Shown: positions 1 through 8,076 of the stretch, piece after piece
Numbering within the stretch: position 1 is the first letter of the stretch
Layout: each line of letters starts with the position of its first letter
The notes under the pieces: generated by a model
What the model was told of the DNA's origin: nothing
The model's input: only the letters and a program-made list of their open reading frames with translations
The model's database searches: none
Position numbers and translations under genes: made by a program
NCBI GenBank assembly: GCA_910584875.1
Contig: CAJUDA010000001.1
Span: 57,558 to 121,557 of the forward strand
Reading direction: 5' to 3'
DNA: 64,000 nt
Origin: an uncultured Eubacterium sp.
GTDB taxonomy: Bacteria > Bacillota > Clostridia > Lachnospirales > Lachnospiraceae

Positions 1-1
1 G

Positions 2-199
2 TATCCGGCAGAGAAACTGGGTATAAAGGCAGTGATTGCCAGGGTGAAGTCCGATGGCAGACCGGGGAAATGTCTTAGTGATTATCGGACGACGAGTGTT
101 AGTGTTGCATTTTTTGTATATCATGGAATTGAGTATATCTATATAGGAGATATGGAACAGGATGCGATGAAGCAGTTTATTGATGGATTGGAGGAGTAG
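2..199 (+). CDS. C-terminal end of an unidentified protein (partial, 5' end outside window)
   Basis: An open frame runs from the left edge to a TAG at 197-199, giving the last 65 residues of a protein. The end reads roughly 'FFVYHGIEYIYIGDMEQDAM' and continues to a GLEE terminus. The alternation of short beta strands with a final helix resembles the tail of DUF4367-type lipoproteins, but this is only an impression and I do not assign a family. The stop is 3 bases before the next start, so it is probably co-transcribed with the M1 peptidase gene that follows. Confidence 0.55.
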   Translation, partial: YPAEKLGIKAVIARVKSDGRPGKCLSDYRTTSVSVAFFVYHGIEYIYIGDMEQDAMKQFIDGLEE

Positions 200-202
200 G
201 TT

Positions 203-1847
203 ATGCGAAAGAAAATGTATGTTATGCTATTGGCTGTTATGTTATTTTCTCTGTCTGGATGCGGGGGGCAGAAAGAAGAGAAAAAGATTATGAATGATGC
301 AAAAACAGCAGAACCAAAGTTATTTGATGCAGAATCAATACAGGGGATCAGTGAAAAGAACCGGGTGGATATGGATGAGCTGATCCGGTCAGTGAATACA
401 TATGAAAAAGAAAATGAACTGGATTATAAGGCAGGGGAGAGAGAAACCTGTCATGCTGTTTCCTATAAAATGAGTCTGCAGCTGCAGCAGGAAACGAAAA
501 AAATAGCGGGGACGGTACAGATTACACTGGAAAACCATACAAAGAATGATCTGTATCCGGAATTATGCCGGTTCCATATTGAAAAAACAGGGAAAGGGAG
601 AGTCAGAGATTTTTCAATATAAAGTAAATGGCAGAAGGGAAGGACTGGCATTGAAAAAGAAGAAAAAGGATCCTTCTGTTTTATATCTGAGATCAGAAAA
701 TGTCCTGCTGCCAGCGGGAGGAAGCGCAGATGTTTATCTGGAGTTTGATACCAGTATTCCAAAGAAAAAGGAGCGGTTTGGATATATAGTGTACGACAAA
801 AAGGAATTTTACCAGTTATCTTTTTGTTTTCCCTGTGCATCGGTATATGAGGATGGAAAATGGAATGAAAACCCTTACATCAGTTCTGATTCAGAATCAA
901 ACTATGCGAAATGTGCAGATTATGATGTGACGGTACAGGTGCCGGATGGTTTTACCGTCATGGCATCAGGCAGAGAAAACGTGGAGGGGCAGACCGTACA
1001 GATTAAGGGGAGCCAAATGAGAGAACTGGCGATGGTGGTCAGCAATGGGTTAAAGAAGAAAACAGGCTCCGTTAAGGGGATTACCGTGAATTGCTATGGA
1101 CTGGATTATGATAAAAATGAAGCATATCATTCCCTGATGCTGCAGGCTGCGATGGATTCAGTAGAACTGTTTACTGATCTGATCGGTGTATATCCCTATA
1201 AAGAGTATGATGTTGTACTATCCTTTATAGAGGGAGGGATGGAATATCCAGGCATGGTTATGGTCGGCCTGCCGGATATGGATCCGAAAGAATATAAGAA
1301 TCTGGACCGGGCAGCCCCCTATGATCTGGAAAGGTGCAGCTGTGTTGCCCATGAAACAGCACATCAGTGGTTTTATGGAGCTGTAGGAAACGACCCCTAC
1401 CGGCAACCGTGGCTGGATGAAAGCTTTGCGGAATATTGTGAAAACATGCTTTATCTGCAGTCCGGGAAAAAGAGTGTGGCACACTGCGTAAATAAGAATG
1501 ACCAGAAAGATACGGACACCAAGGGGAGGTTCTCTAAAAAAGAATTTGATGAGTGGATGGAGATTGTCCTGGATCAGATAGTCATAGAAAAACCAGTGGA
1601 TGGCAGACTGGATTCCTATGACATTTCAGAAAATGAATATTCAAAAGCTGTTTATGATAATGGCAGTTATTTTCTTTATGAGCTGCAGAAAACAATGGGG
1701 AGCAATAAGTTTTTCCATGCACTGCGCACATATTATAAAGCATACTCATTAAAGGAAGCGACAAAAGAGGACTTCTTTGGTGTAATACGGAAAGCAGACG
1801 GTTCACCAAAAGTAGAGAATGTCATTAAAAAGTATTCAGTCGGCTGA
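203..1847 (+). pseudogene. M1-family zinc metallopeptidase lipoprotein, split by a +1 frameshift
   Basis: The first frame (203-622) encodes a lipoprotein signal with the lipobox LSGC, then the start of an M1-like beta-sandwich domain ending near 'LCRFHIEK'. The second frame (usable from about 582 to 1847) continues the same protein and carries the zinc site HETAH (1350-1364), with the third ligand Glu in DESFAEY 23 residues after the first His, so HEXXH-(18)-E is intact, plus the M1 exopeptidase-like motif GGMEYPG. The frames join across the A6 run at 582-587, where skipping one base restores the reading frame. Neither half is a complete M1 protein alone: the first lacks the catalytic domain and the second lacks an export signal. 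The expected role is a membrane-anchored peptidase outside the cell. Possible causes are a real mutation, a sequencing indel in the homopolymer, or less likely programmed frameshifting. Confidence 0.8.
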
Positions 1848-1854
1848 CAATCTG

Positions 1855-3576
1855 TCATTCCGGTATACTGTCCCGCAGACACAGCGCCCCCCAGCCGGCG
1901 GCGGCATCGGGGATCTGGGTCTGCCCGGCAAGGGGCTTCGCTCCCCGGATGAGGTATGCTTTTACCTTCTGTCCGTACAGGTAAGGATCGCGGCCGTTTA
2001 CGATGCCATACTGCATCAGCAGGGCGGCGCTCCCGGTGACAAAAGGACATGCCATGGAAGTCCCTGTCCGCATGGTGTACCCCCCGCCGGGGGCGCATGA
2101 CATGATATCCACGCCGGGGGCGACGAGATCCGGCTTGGCATAGACGCCATATCGGTAGCCGCGTCCCGAAAAGGCAGCGAAGCTTCCGGTATCTCCGTCA
2201 TAGGCGCCTACGGTTACAGGTTTGGATGCTGTGGAGGGGATCGTCAGCGTCATATCGGCATCCGGGACAAGAAAACCGGAGTCGTCGTTAATGCTGCCCC
2301 CGCTTGGGAGCCAGAGACGGATCGTTCCCTCGGTGATCTCCCGCGGCGTTATGATAAGTTTCCAGATACCGCTGGTCACTGGCTCCCCATCCTGTATGGA
2401 TAAAAGTTCTAAATAGATTTCCTGATCCAGGCTGTATGGGGAAGGCTCGCCAAAGTACCACAAGGTATCGGTACGGTCCACACGGTACTGGTATGTTCCC
2501 TGTGCGTTTTCAGAGAGGATGACCGATTCGCCGGAAGGAGCTACTAACGTCACCACAAAGCGGTCGGCATAGTTTTTCCACAACTGCAGTCCAAGGCTGT
2601 ATTCCCCCGGCGCCACGGCAAACTCGATCTGGTAGTTGGTTCCCATGGACAGCTGCAGTCTTGTATGCCGTGCCCGGCTGCCTTCATTTCCACTGCCGAT
2701 GCAGATCGTGATCCTGCCTGTGCCGGCAACACCGTCCAGATAGGTTTCCAGGAGTGAAGAGCCGTCGTGGGGACCATAATTGTTTCCATAGCTCAGATTC
2801 AAGGCAAGTGGTTCATTTCGCTCAAGAGATTTCCTTATACAGAAATCAATCCCCATCATCAGTCCGGTTGTCTGGGGGAATCCGTCCCTTTTAGAGCCGC
2901 CCAGTTTTACCATCAGGATATCGGCTTCATAAGCCACCCCCCGCTGCTGAACACCGCCCGCTCTGCCATTCCCTGCTGCGATCCCGGTCACGTGAGTACC
3001 GTGCCCGCTGCTGTCCACTGTGGGCGCACGGTCTCCGGTAGCAAGGATTTCATTGATCTGCTCCTGTGTGAAATAGGTGCCCAGATGGTATCCTTCCGGT
3101 GGTTCTCCTGTAGTGAGTGTCTGGTCCCAGAGCCCCAGCAGTCTTGTCGTCCCGTCTTCGTTGCGGAAATCTTCATGAAAAATGTCGATGCCGCTGTCAA
3201 TGACCGCCACGATCACACCTTTACCCGTGAGATTCAGGGGTGCTCTCTGTACAGGAGGGATGCAGGAGACAAGTTTTCCCTCATAGACAGCAAAAGAAAG
3301 AGCCTTTGGTTTTTCGATATATTCTACCATGGGCTCTTTGGATAACGCCTGCAGCTGTGGTTCAGATACGATGACGATGGCATAGCCGCCAAGCAGGGGT
3401 GTAATGCTGGCATAGCGTTCTTTCAGCTCTGTGATATCCCCGGTATAGCGGATGATGACTTCCCATGTCCGTTCCTCTGCATCATATCCGGCAGACAGGT
3501 TTTCACTTTTTTCCCTGGTCTGTTCGGAGACATCCAGAGATAGTTCGAGAAGATTTTCCAGTTTCTGGTCAGCCAT
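1855..3576 (-). CDS. CspB/CspC-like S8 subtilisin-family serine protease
   Basis: Subtilisin-fold protease of about 573 residues. The triad is visible: Asp127 in VIDSGID, His192 in GHGTHV and Ser507 in GTSMACP. An N-terminal segment (KLENLLELSLDV, then a VIIRYTGD fold) precedes the protease, and a roughly 200-residue jelly-roll insertion lies between His and Ser; both are typical of clostridial Csp proteases, which act in spore germination by processing the cortex hydrolase SleC or sensing bile acids. All three catalytic residues are present, so this resembles active CspB more than the CspC pseudoprotease. I start at the second Met (3576), which has AAAGG at good spacing and matches family N-termini; an ATG at 3582 is the alternative. 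The gene overlaps the end of sigK, suggesting mother-cell co-expression. The exact substrate is inferred, not shown. Confidence 0.85.
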   Translation of the reverse strand: MADQKLENLLELSLDVSEQTREKSENLSAGYDAEERTWEVIIRYTGDITELKERYASITPLLGGYAIVIVSEPQLQALSKEPMVEYIEKPKALSFAVYEGKLVSCIPPVQRAPLNLTGKGVIVAVIDSGIDIFHEDFRNEDGTTRLLGLWDQTLTTGEPPEGYHLGTYFTQEQINEILATGDRAPTVDSSGHGTHVTGIAAGNGRAGGVQQRGVAYEADILMVKLGGSKRDGFPQTTGLMMGIDFCIRKSLERNEPLALNLSYGNNYGPHDGSSLLETYLDGVAGTGRITICIGSGNEGSRARHTRLQLSMGTNYQIEFAVAPGEYSLGLQLWKNYADRFVVTLVAPSGESVILSENAQGTYQYRVDRTDTLWYFGEPSPYSLDQEIYLELLSIQDGEPVTSGIWKLIITPREITEGTIRLWLPSGGSINDDSGFLVPDADMTLTIPSTASKPVTVGAYDGDTGSFAAFSGRGYRYGVYAKPDLVAPGVDIMSCAPGGGYTMRTGTSMACPFVTGSAALLMQYGIVNGRDPYLYGQKVKAYLIRGAKPLAGQTQIPDAAAGWGALCLRDSIPE

Positions 3577-4216
3577 GTTCATACGCCTTTCTTAATTTCA
3601 TCAATGCCTTTTTTTCGATGCGGCTCACATAACTGCGGGAAATGCCAAGCTTTTTGGCAATCTCACGCTGTGTGACCTCCGGCTGTTCCGGGATATAGGG
3701 CCATTTTGGGATGCCGTACCGCAGACGGATAATGTATTTTTCACGTTCCGTAAGGTCTGCCTCAATATATCCGTACAATTTTGATATGTTTTCTTCCTTT
3801 TCCATGCGCTCCGGGATATCTTCATCTACGCTTTCCAGAATATCAAGAAAACTCAGGGCATTTCCCTCCCCGTCATCTCCGCCGATGGGGTCATATAAGA
3901 ACACCTCTTTGGACTGTTTTTTATCACTACGGAATGTCATGAGAAGCTCATTGTCGATACAGCGGGACGCATAGGTTGCCAGCCGCACCCCTTTGCCGGG
4001 ACGGTAGGTATCGACTGCCTTGATCAGTCCGATGGTTCCGATGGAGATCAGATCATCAATCCCATGATCGGAGTTGTTATATTTTTTCACCAGATATGCC
4101 ACAAGGCGAAGGTTATGTTCAATAAGGATCCGGCGGGCGCTCCGGTCTCCCTGCTGCCATTTGTCGATATACTCCCGTTCTTCTTCCGCACTTAGTGGTT
4201 GTGGAAATGACTGCAT
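3569..4216 (-). CDS. sigK: RNA polymerase sporulation sigma factor SigK
   Basis: Sigma-70 family protein of about 215 residues. Region 2 has ILIEHNLRLVAYLVKKY and DLISIGTIGLIKAVDTY, and region 4 has the helix-turn-helix REIAKKLGISRSYVSRIEK; the wording of both matches SigK. SigK directs late mother-cell transcription (spore coat and mother-cell lysis genes). The coding region is continuous, so there is no skin-type insertion. There is no long hydrophobic pro-sequence at the N-terminus, so membrane-linked processing as in Bacillus is not obvious. I chose the ATG at 4216 because GAGGT lies 6 bases upstream; an ATG at 4240 would add 8 residues but has a weaker site. The stop overlaps the downstream csp-like gene by a few bases, which implies translational coupling. 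Confidence 0.9.
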   Translation of the reverse strand: MQSFPQPLSAEEEREYIDKWQQGDRSARRILIEHNLRLVAYLVKKYNNSDHGIDDLISIGTIGLIKAVDTYRPGKGVRLATYASRCIDNELLMTFRSDKKQSKEVFLYDPIGGDDGEGNALSFLDILESVDEDIPERMEKEENISKLYGYIEADLTEREKYIIRLRYGIPKWPYIPEQPEVTQREIAKKLGISRSYVSRIEKKALMKLRKAYEHG

Positions 4217-4359
4217 CACAATACCTCGGATAAATCGCATTACTCTAATCTATGTGCGCTTTTGTCCATAAGTGCCTGGTCATCAAAATTTACTCTTTTG
4301 TATTCTTTCTGCATATGGTAAAATGAAAAAACGAGGACAAAGGAGGAGACAAAAAACAT

Positions 4360-5508
4360 ATGAATAAAAAAGAAATTGCTGAGATAAAAAAACGGTTTAC
4401 CAAAACGAAATGCAGTATCACACGTATCTGCGGTTGTTACGTAGATGCCGAAAAGGAAAAACGGCTGACGCTGAAGGAGGCGTTCCTGGGACTTCCCGAG
4501 GAAGAGATGTTTAAGTACATTGATATTTTCCGCAAGACGCTTTCCGGCAGCATCGGAAAGACGCTTCTCAATATGGAGTTTCCCATGGAGCAGGAGACGG
4601 AGGAAGAGGGAACCCAGCGTTTCCTCATGAAACTTCTGGAGAGCAAGCTGCAGGATGAGGAACTTCTGGAACAGTTTTATGATAAGGTGATCCAGACTTA
4701 TCAGTATCCGGAAAATTATTTTATCATACTGGTCCATGACGCCTATGATATTCCGAAGATCACGACAGACGGTGTGGAAAATTTTGATGCATCGGAGTAT
4801 GTTTATGATTATCTGCTGTGCAGCATCTGTCCGGTGAAACTGTCCAAACCGGGACTCTGCTATAATGCCGAAACCAATCATATCCAGGACCGGATCCGGG
4901 ACTGGCTTGTCCAGCCGCCGGAACTTGGTTTTCTTTTCCCGGCGTTTAACGATCGCAATACGGATATACATAGTCTTTTGTATTATTCTAAGAATTCAGA
5001 TGAGCTGGATCTTGCTGTCACAGAAGAACTGCTGGGCTGCCGGATGCCGCTTCCGGCAAAGAGCCAGAAAGAAACCTTCAATGCGATTGTGGAGGAGTCG
5101 CTGGGTCTTGACTGTGATTATGAAGTAGTGAAATCCATCCATGAAAATCTCAATCAGATGGTAGAGGAAAATAAAGAAAATCCCGAGCCTCTTGCCCTGG
5201 ACAAGGCAGACATGACAAAACTGCTGCAAAAAAGCGGTGTGGAGGAAGAGAAGATCGGGACCTTTGAGTCCCGTTTTGACGAGACAGTGGGAGAGCGGGA
5301 GTCCCTGATGGCAGCGAACATATCCAACACCAGGAAGTTTGAGGTCCGCACGCCTGACGTAAAGGTGGAGATCAACCCGGAGCGCACGGATCTGGTAGAG
5401 ACCCGCATAATTGACGGGGTTCCCTGTCTGGTGATCGAGATCAATGATCTGGTGGAGGTAAACGGAATCCAGATCGTGTCAGAGAATGTGACAGCAGATC
5501 CGGATTGA
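4360..5508 (+). CDS. DUF4317 family protein
   Basis: A 382-residue cytoplasmic protein beginning MNKKEIAEIKKRF and containing GCYVDAEKEK, which are hallmarks of DUF4317, a family of unknown function common in Lachnospiraceae and Ruminococcaceae. There is no signal peptide and no membrane segment. A recognisable nuclease, kinase or transferase motif is absent. AGGAGGAGAC precedes the ATG at proper spacing. It is divergent from sigK across about 140 bases, and the sequence GGTAAAATG at 4316-4324 could serve as a -10 region, although no good -35 accompanies it. Function is unknown. Confidence 0.85.
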   Translation: MNKKEIAEIKKRFTKTKCSITRICGCYVDAEKEKRLTLKEAFLGLPEEEMFKYIDIFRKTLSGSIGKTLLNMEFPMEQETEEEGTQRFLMKLLESKLQDEELLEQFYDKVIQTYQYPENYFIILVHDAYDIPKITTDGVENFDASEYVYDYLLCSICPVKLSKPGLCYNAETNHIQDRIRDWLVQPPELGFLFPAFNDRNTDIHSLLYYSKNSDELDLAVTEELLGCRMPLPAKSQKETFNAIVEESLGLDCDYEVVKSIHENLNQMVEENKENPEPLALDKADMTKLLQKSGVEEEKIGTFESRFDETVGERESLMAANISNTRKFEVRTPDVKVEINPERTDLVETRIIDGVPCLVIEINDLVEVNGIQIVSENVTADPD

Positions 5509-5529
5509 TCCCGATGGGCCGAATCGGGA
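5509..5529 (+). terminator. Possible weak terminator hairpin after the DUF4317 gene
   Basis: TCCCGAT at 5509-5515 pairs perfectly with ATCGGGA at 5523-5529 around a 7-base loop, directly after the stop codon. The T-rich tract (5541-5546) is about 11 bases further on, which is too far for a classical intrinsic terminator, so the call is tentative. Confidence 0.3.
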
Positions 5530-5589
5530 AACATTAAGAATTTTTTGAAAATTTCCGATATATTATATAAGGTTTTATCTCGATAATTT

Positions 5590-5622
5590 AGCTTAACGGC
5601 GCCAATTTGAACCCGTTGAGCT
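5590..5622 (+). promoter_or_regulatory. 5'-leader hairpin shared with the glycogen phosphorylase leader
   Basis: AGCTTAACGG (5590-5599) pairs with CCGTTGAGCT (5613-5622) to make a 10-bp stem with one G-U pair and a 13-base loop. It lies directly after ATAATTT and 50 bases before the start codon of the next gene. Nearly the same words (AGCTCAACGGCG, then a TTGA...CCGCTGGGC arm) occur at 25442-25486 upstream of glycogen phosphorylase. No T-run follows, so it is not a terminator. It may be a cis-acting RNA element; I do not recognise a named family. Confidence 0.45.
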
Positions 5623-5672
5623 GCCAAAAAACAAGAAATGGATTTCATGATTCAGGCAAGGAGGCGTTGGAC

Positions 5673-6548
5673 ATGGGTATCATGGGTTATTCCCGCGTGA
5701 GTCCTTTCCGTGCAGGTACTACGATCGCGCGGACAGGGGTCTCGAGGTCAGTCAGCGGCAGATTTTCCAAAAAAAACAATAAAAAGAAAACAAAGAAAGT
5801 ACAATACAGCTTTAAACAACTGTCGACACAGATCATGCGGACGAAGAAGTCGATTAATGCCGGGCAGGCGGTATCAAGCGCCAGACAGAAGGTGGCGGGG
5901 CTCCAGCGTAAGCTTTATACCGGAGAGTATGATGATAATGAACTGAAGATCGCCATCAAACATGCCGAGGCGATGGTGCGGATCGCAAAAAAGAGGAAAA
6001 AGCATCTGCAGGAGGAGGAGCAGGCAGGCAGACACGGCGGTCTCTGTCAGGCAGAATTTGAAGAGGAGCAGGAAGAAAAACAGGAAGAGGTGGCGTATGC
6101 TGCCCAGGATGCCGTGGAGATCAGCGAAGAAGAGATGAGGCAGCTGATGCGTGAGCTGCAGCAGGAGATGCAGGATCTGATGGAAGATTCCATGCAGGAT
6201 CTGGAGCAGGAAATGTTGTCGGCGGAGGAGCTGACGGCAACCCGGGTCAATATGGATCCGGAGGATCTGGAAGCCTTGAAAAAGAAACACAGGGCGGAGG
6301 AATTGCGGGAGATTCTGGAAGCAGACATGAAATATTTAAAAGCGTTGTTCCAAAAATACCAGCAGGACAAAAAGAATGCCGGAAGTTCCCAGGGATCCGG
6401 GAGTTCGCAGAGTTCCCAGTCTTCTGGCAGTGCTGCTGATTCTTCCAGTGCTGTGTCACTGGAACTCGGTGGTTCTGAGATGCCGGTGGCTGCCGGTGGA
6501 GAGGTTCCTGTTGTCACGGAAGGAGCCAGTATGGATACACTGGTATAA
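5673..6548 (+). CDS. Hypothetical coiled-coil protein with a Ser/Gln-rich tail
   Basis: About 291 residues from the ATG at 5673, chosen because AAGGAGG (5658-5664) lies 8 bases upstream. Three parts are visible: a strongly basic N-terminal segment (RFSKKNNKKKTKK, then a conserved-looking KVQYSFKQLSTQIMRTK block), a long acidic coiled coil rich in Glu, Gln and Met (about residues 120-240), and a low-complexity Ser/Gly/Gln linker followed by a short hydrophobic, glycine-rich end. There is no signal peptide or membrane segment. Proteins of this layout are common but uncharacterised in Lachnospiraceae. It follows the hairpin leader at 5590-5622, which it shares with glgP. Function is unknown; a nucleic-acid-binding or scaffold role would fit but is only a guess. 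Confidence 0.75.
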   Translation: MGIMGYSRVSPFRAGTTIARTGVSRSVSGRFSKKNNKKKTKKVQYSFKQLSTQIMRTKKSINAGQAVSSARQKVAGLQRKLYTGEYDDNELKIAIKHAEAMVRIAKKRKKHLQEEEQAGRHGGLCQAEFEEEQEEKQEEVAYAAQDAVEISEEEMRQLMRELQQEMQDLMEDSMQDLEQEMLSAEELTATRVNMDPEDLEALKKKHRAEELREILEADMKYLKALFQKYQQDKKNAGSSQGSGSSQSSQSSGSAADSSSAVSLELGGSEMPVAAGGEVPVVTEGASMDTLV

Positions 6549-6577
6549 AGGGTTTTGATTACAGGATGTGACCGGGA

Positions 6578-7360
6578 TTGGAAATAGAAATAGCAGAGAG
6601 TCTGTTGCTGCCGTTTGCAGGAACTGCCTTGGGAGCGGGTTGTGTTTTCTTTATGAAACATAACCCGCATCCTGCATTACAGAGGATATTAAACGGATTT
6701 GCCGCCGGCGTTATGGTAGCAGCTTCTGTCTGGAGTTTACTGCTGCCGTCCATCGAGCAGTCAGGACATATGGGAAGGTTGTCTTTTATACCTGCCATGA
6801 CAGGATTTGTGCTTGGTATGTTCTTTTTGCTTCTGCTGGATCAGATGCTCCCCCGGATTCCTGCCGGTGGTGCCGGGAAAGGTGACCCGGGACATGACTG
6901 GCAGAAGACAACCATGCTTGTCTTTGCTGTGACCCTGCATAATATACCGGAAGGCATGGCGGTAGGGGCGGTCTGTGCCGGCTGGTTTTCCGGGACGACG
7001 GGGATCACTCTGCCGGATGTAATGATCCTGGCAATGGGGATCGCTATACAGAATATACCAGAGGGAGCGATTATCTCCATGCCGCTGCGGTCAGGAGGCA
7101 GGGGGGCAGTGCGTAGTTTTTTATATGGCGTCCTGTCTGGTGTGGTAGAACCGGCAGGTGCTGTACTGACGATCTTTGCCGTGGGAGTTATGACGCCTCT
7201 TCTGCCCTATCTTCTCAGTTTTGCGGCAGGGGCGATGATATTTGTTGTGGTGGAGGAACTGATCCCGGAGATGTCCCGGGGCATGCATCCGGAGACGGGC
7301 ACGATATTTTTTTGTTTTGGTTTTGCCCTGATGATGGTACTGGATGTGGCGATGGGGTAG
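6578..7360 (+). CDS. ZIP-family divalent metal transporter (GufA-like)
   Basis: A 260-residue integral membrane protein with about eight hydrophobic segments. The metal-pathway motifs of ZIP transporters are present: HNIPEG near residue 121 in transmembrane segment 4 and QNIPEG near residue 158 in segment 5; a later EE pair (VVVEELIPEMS) is also typical. ZIP proteins move zinc, iron or manganese into the cytoplasm; which metal is used here cannot be told. The only start in good position is a TTG at 6578, with a weak AGGA upstream. It lies 29 bases after the coiled-coil gene and 29 bases before the response regulator, so these genes may share a transcript. Confidence 0.85.
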   Translation: MEIEIAESLLLPFAGTALGAGCVFFMKHNPHPALQRILNGFAAGVMVAASVWSLLLPSIEQSGHMGRLSFIPAMTGFVLGMFFLLLLDQMLPRIPAGGAGKGDPGHDWQKTTMLVFAVTLHNIPEGMAVGAVCAGWFSGTTGITLPDVMILAMGIAIQNIPEGAIISMPLRSGGRGAVRSFLYGVLSGVVEPAGAVLTIFAVGVMTPLLPYLLSFAAGAMIFVVVEELIPEMSRGMHPETGTIFFCFGFALMMVLDVAMG

Positions 7361-7389
7361 AGATACAAAAAAGGTGAGGTGATAGATGG

Positions 7390-8076
7390 ATGAAGCCGGT
7401 CTATGTGGTGGAAGATGATGCCAACATCCGCGAGATCGAGATGTTTGTATTAAAGAACAGCGGGTATAAAGCAGAAGAATTTGAATGTGCTGCTGATTTT
7501 CTGTCTGCCGTAAACAGGAAAAAACCATCCCTTGTGCTGCTCGATATAATGCTTCCGGACGAGGATGGGATCGCTGTCCTGAAAAAATTAAGATCCGGGC
7601 CGGATACAAAGGATCTGCCTGTGATCCTGGTCACGGCAAAGACGACCGAGATTGATAAAGTAAAAGGACTGGATTCTGGTGCGGATGATTATATTACCAA
7701 GCCATTTGGCGTTATGGAACTGATTTCGCGGATCAAGGCGCTTCTGAGACGGACAGAGCCGGGACAGCAGGAGTCTGTCCTTACTTTATCTGAAATCTCT
7801 CTCTATAAGGCAAACCGTACCTGTACCGTATCCGGGGAGCCGGTGGAACTGACATATAAAGAGTTTGAACTTTTGTCCCTTCTCATACAAAATGCGGGAA
7901 CTGTATTGACGCGGGACGTCCTGATGGAACGGATATGGGGCACTGACTTTATGGGGGAATCCAGGACGCTGGATGTACATATAAAGACGCTGCGCAGGAA
8001 ACTGGGAGGGGCAGGAGGGCATATTAAAACGGTGCGGAACGTAGGATATCTGGCAGATCGGGGTGCGGAGGGATGA
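7390..8076 (+). CDS. OmpR/PhoB-family response regulator
   Basis: A 228-residue two-domain regulator. The receiver domain (1-120) has the acidic pair EDD near the N-terminus, the phospho-acceptor Asp52 in LLDIMLP, the conserved Thr in VTAKT and the Lys in YITKPF. The C-terminal winged helix (about 130-225) has the OmpR signature LTYKEFELL, and RTLDVHIKTLRRKLG as the recognition helix region. It would bind promoters when phosphorylated by the kinase encoded next, with which it overlaps by ATGA (8073-8076). Resemblance is to PhoP/PhoB, so phosphate control is possible, but no phosphate genes are nearby. Confidence 0.92.
   Translation: MKPVYVVEDDANIREIEMFVLKNSGYKAEEFECAADFLSAVNRKKPSLVLLDIMLPDEDGIAVLKKLRSGPDTKDLPVILVTAKTTEIDKVKGLDSGADDYITKPFGVMELISRIKALLRRTEPGQQESVLTLSEISLYKANRTCTVSGEPVELTYKEFELLSLLIQNAGTVLTRDVLMERIWGTDFMGESRTLDVHIKTLRRKLGGAGGHIKTVRNVGYLADRGAEG

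Noticed and set aside
203..622. Short lipoprotein of 139 residues as a complete gene
   Set aside because: Its sequence flows directly into the adjacent frame at a homopolymer, giving one M1 peptidase; as a separate gene it would lack a domain end.
4240..4971. Minus-strand open frame of 243 codons overlapping the DUF4317 gene
   Set aside because: It is antisense to a family-supported gene, would occupy the sigK upstream region, and has no recognisable motif.
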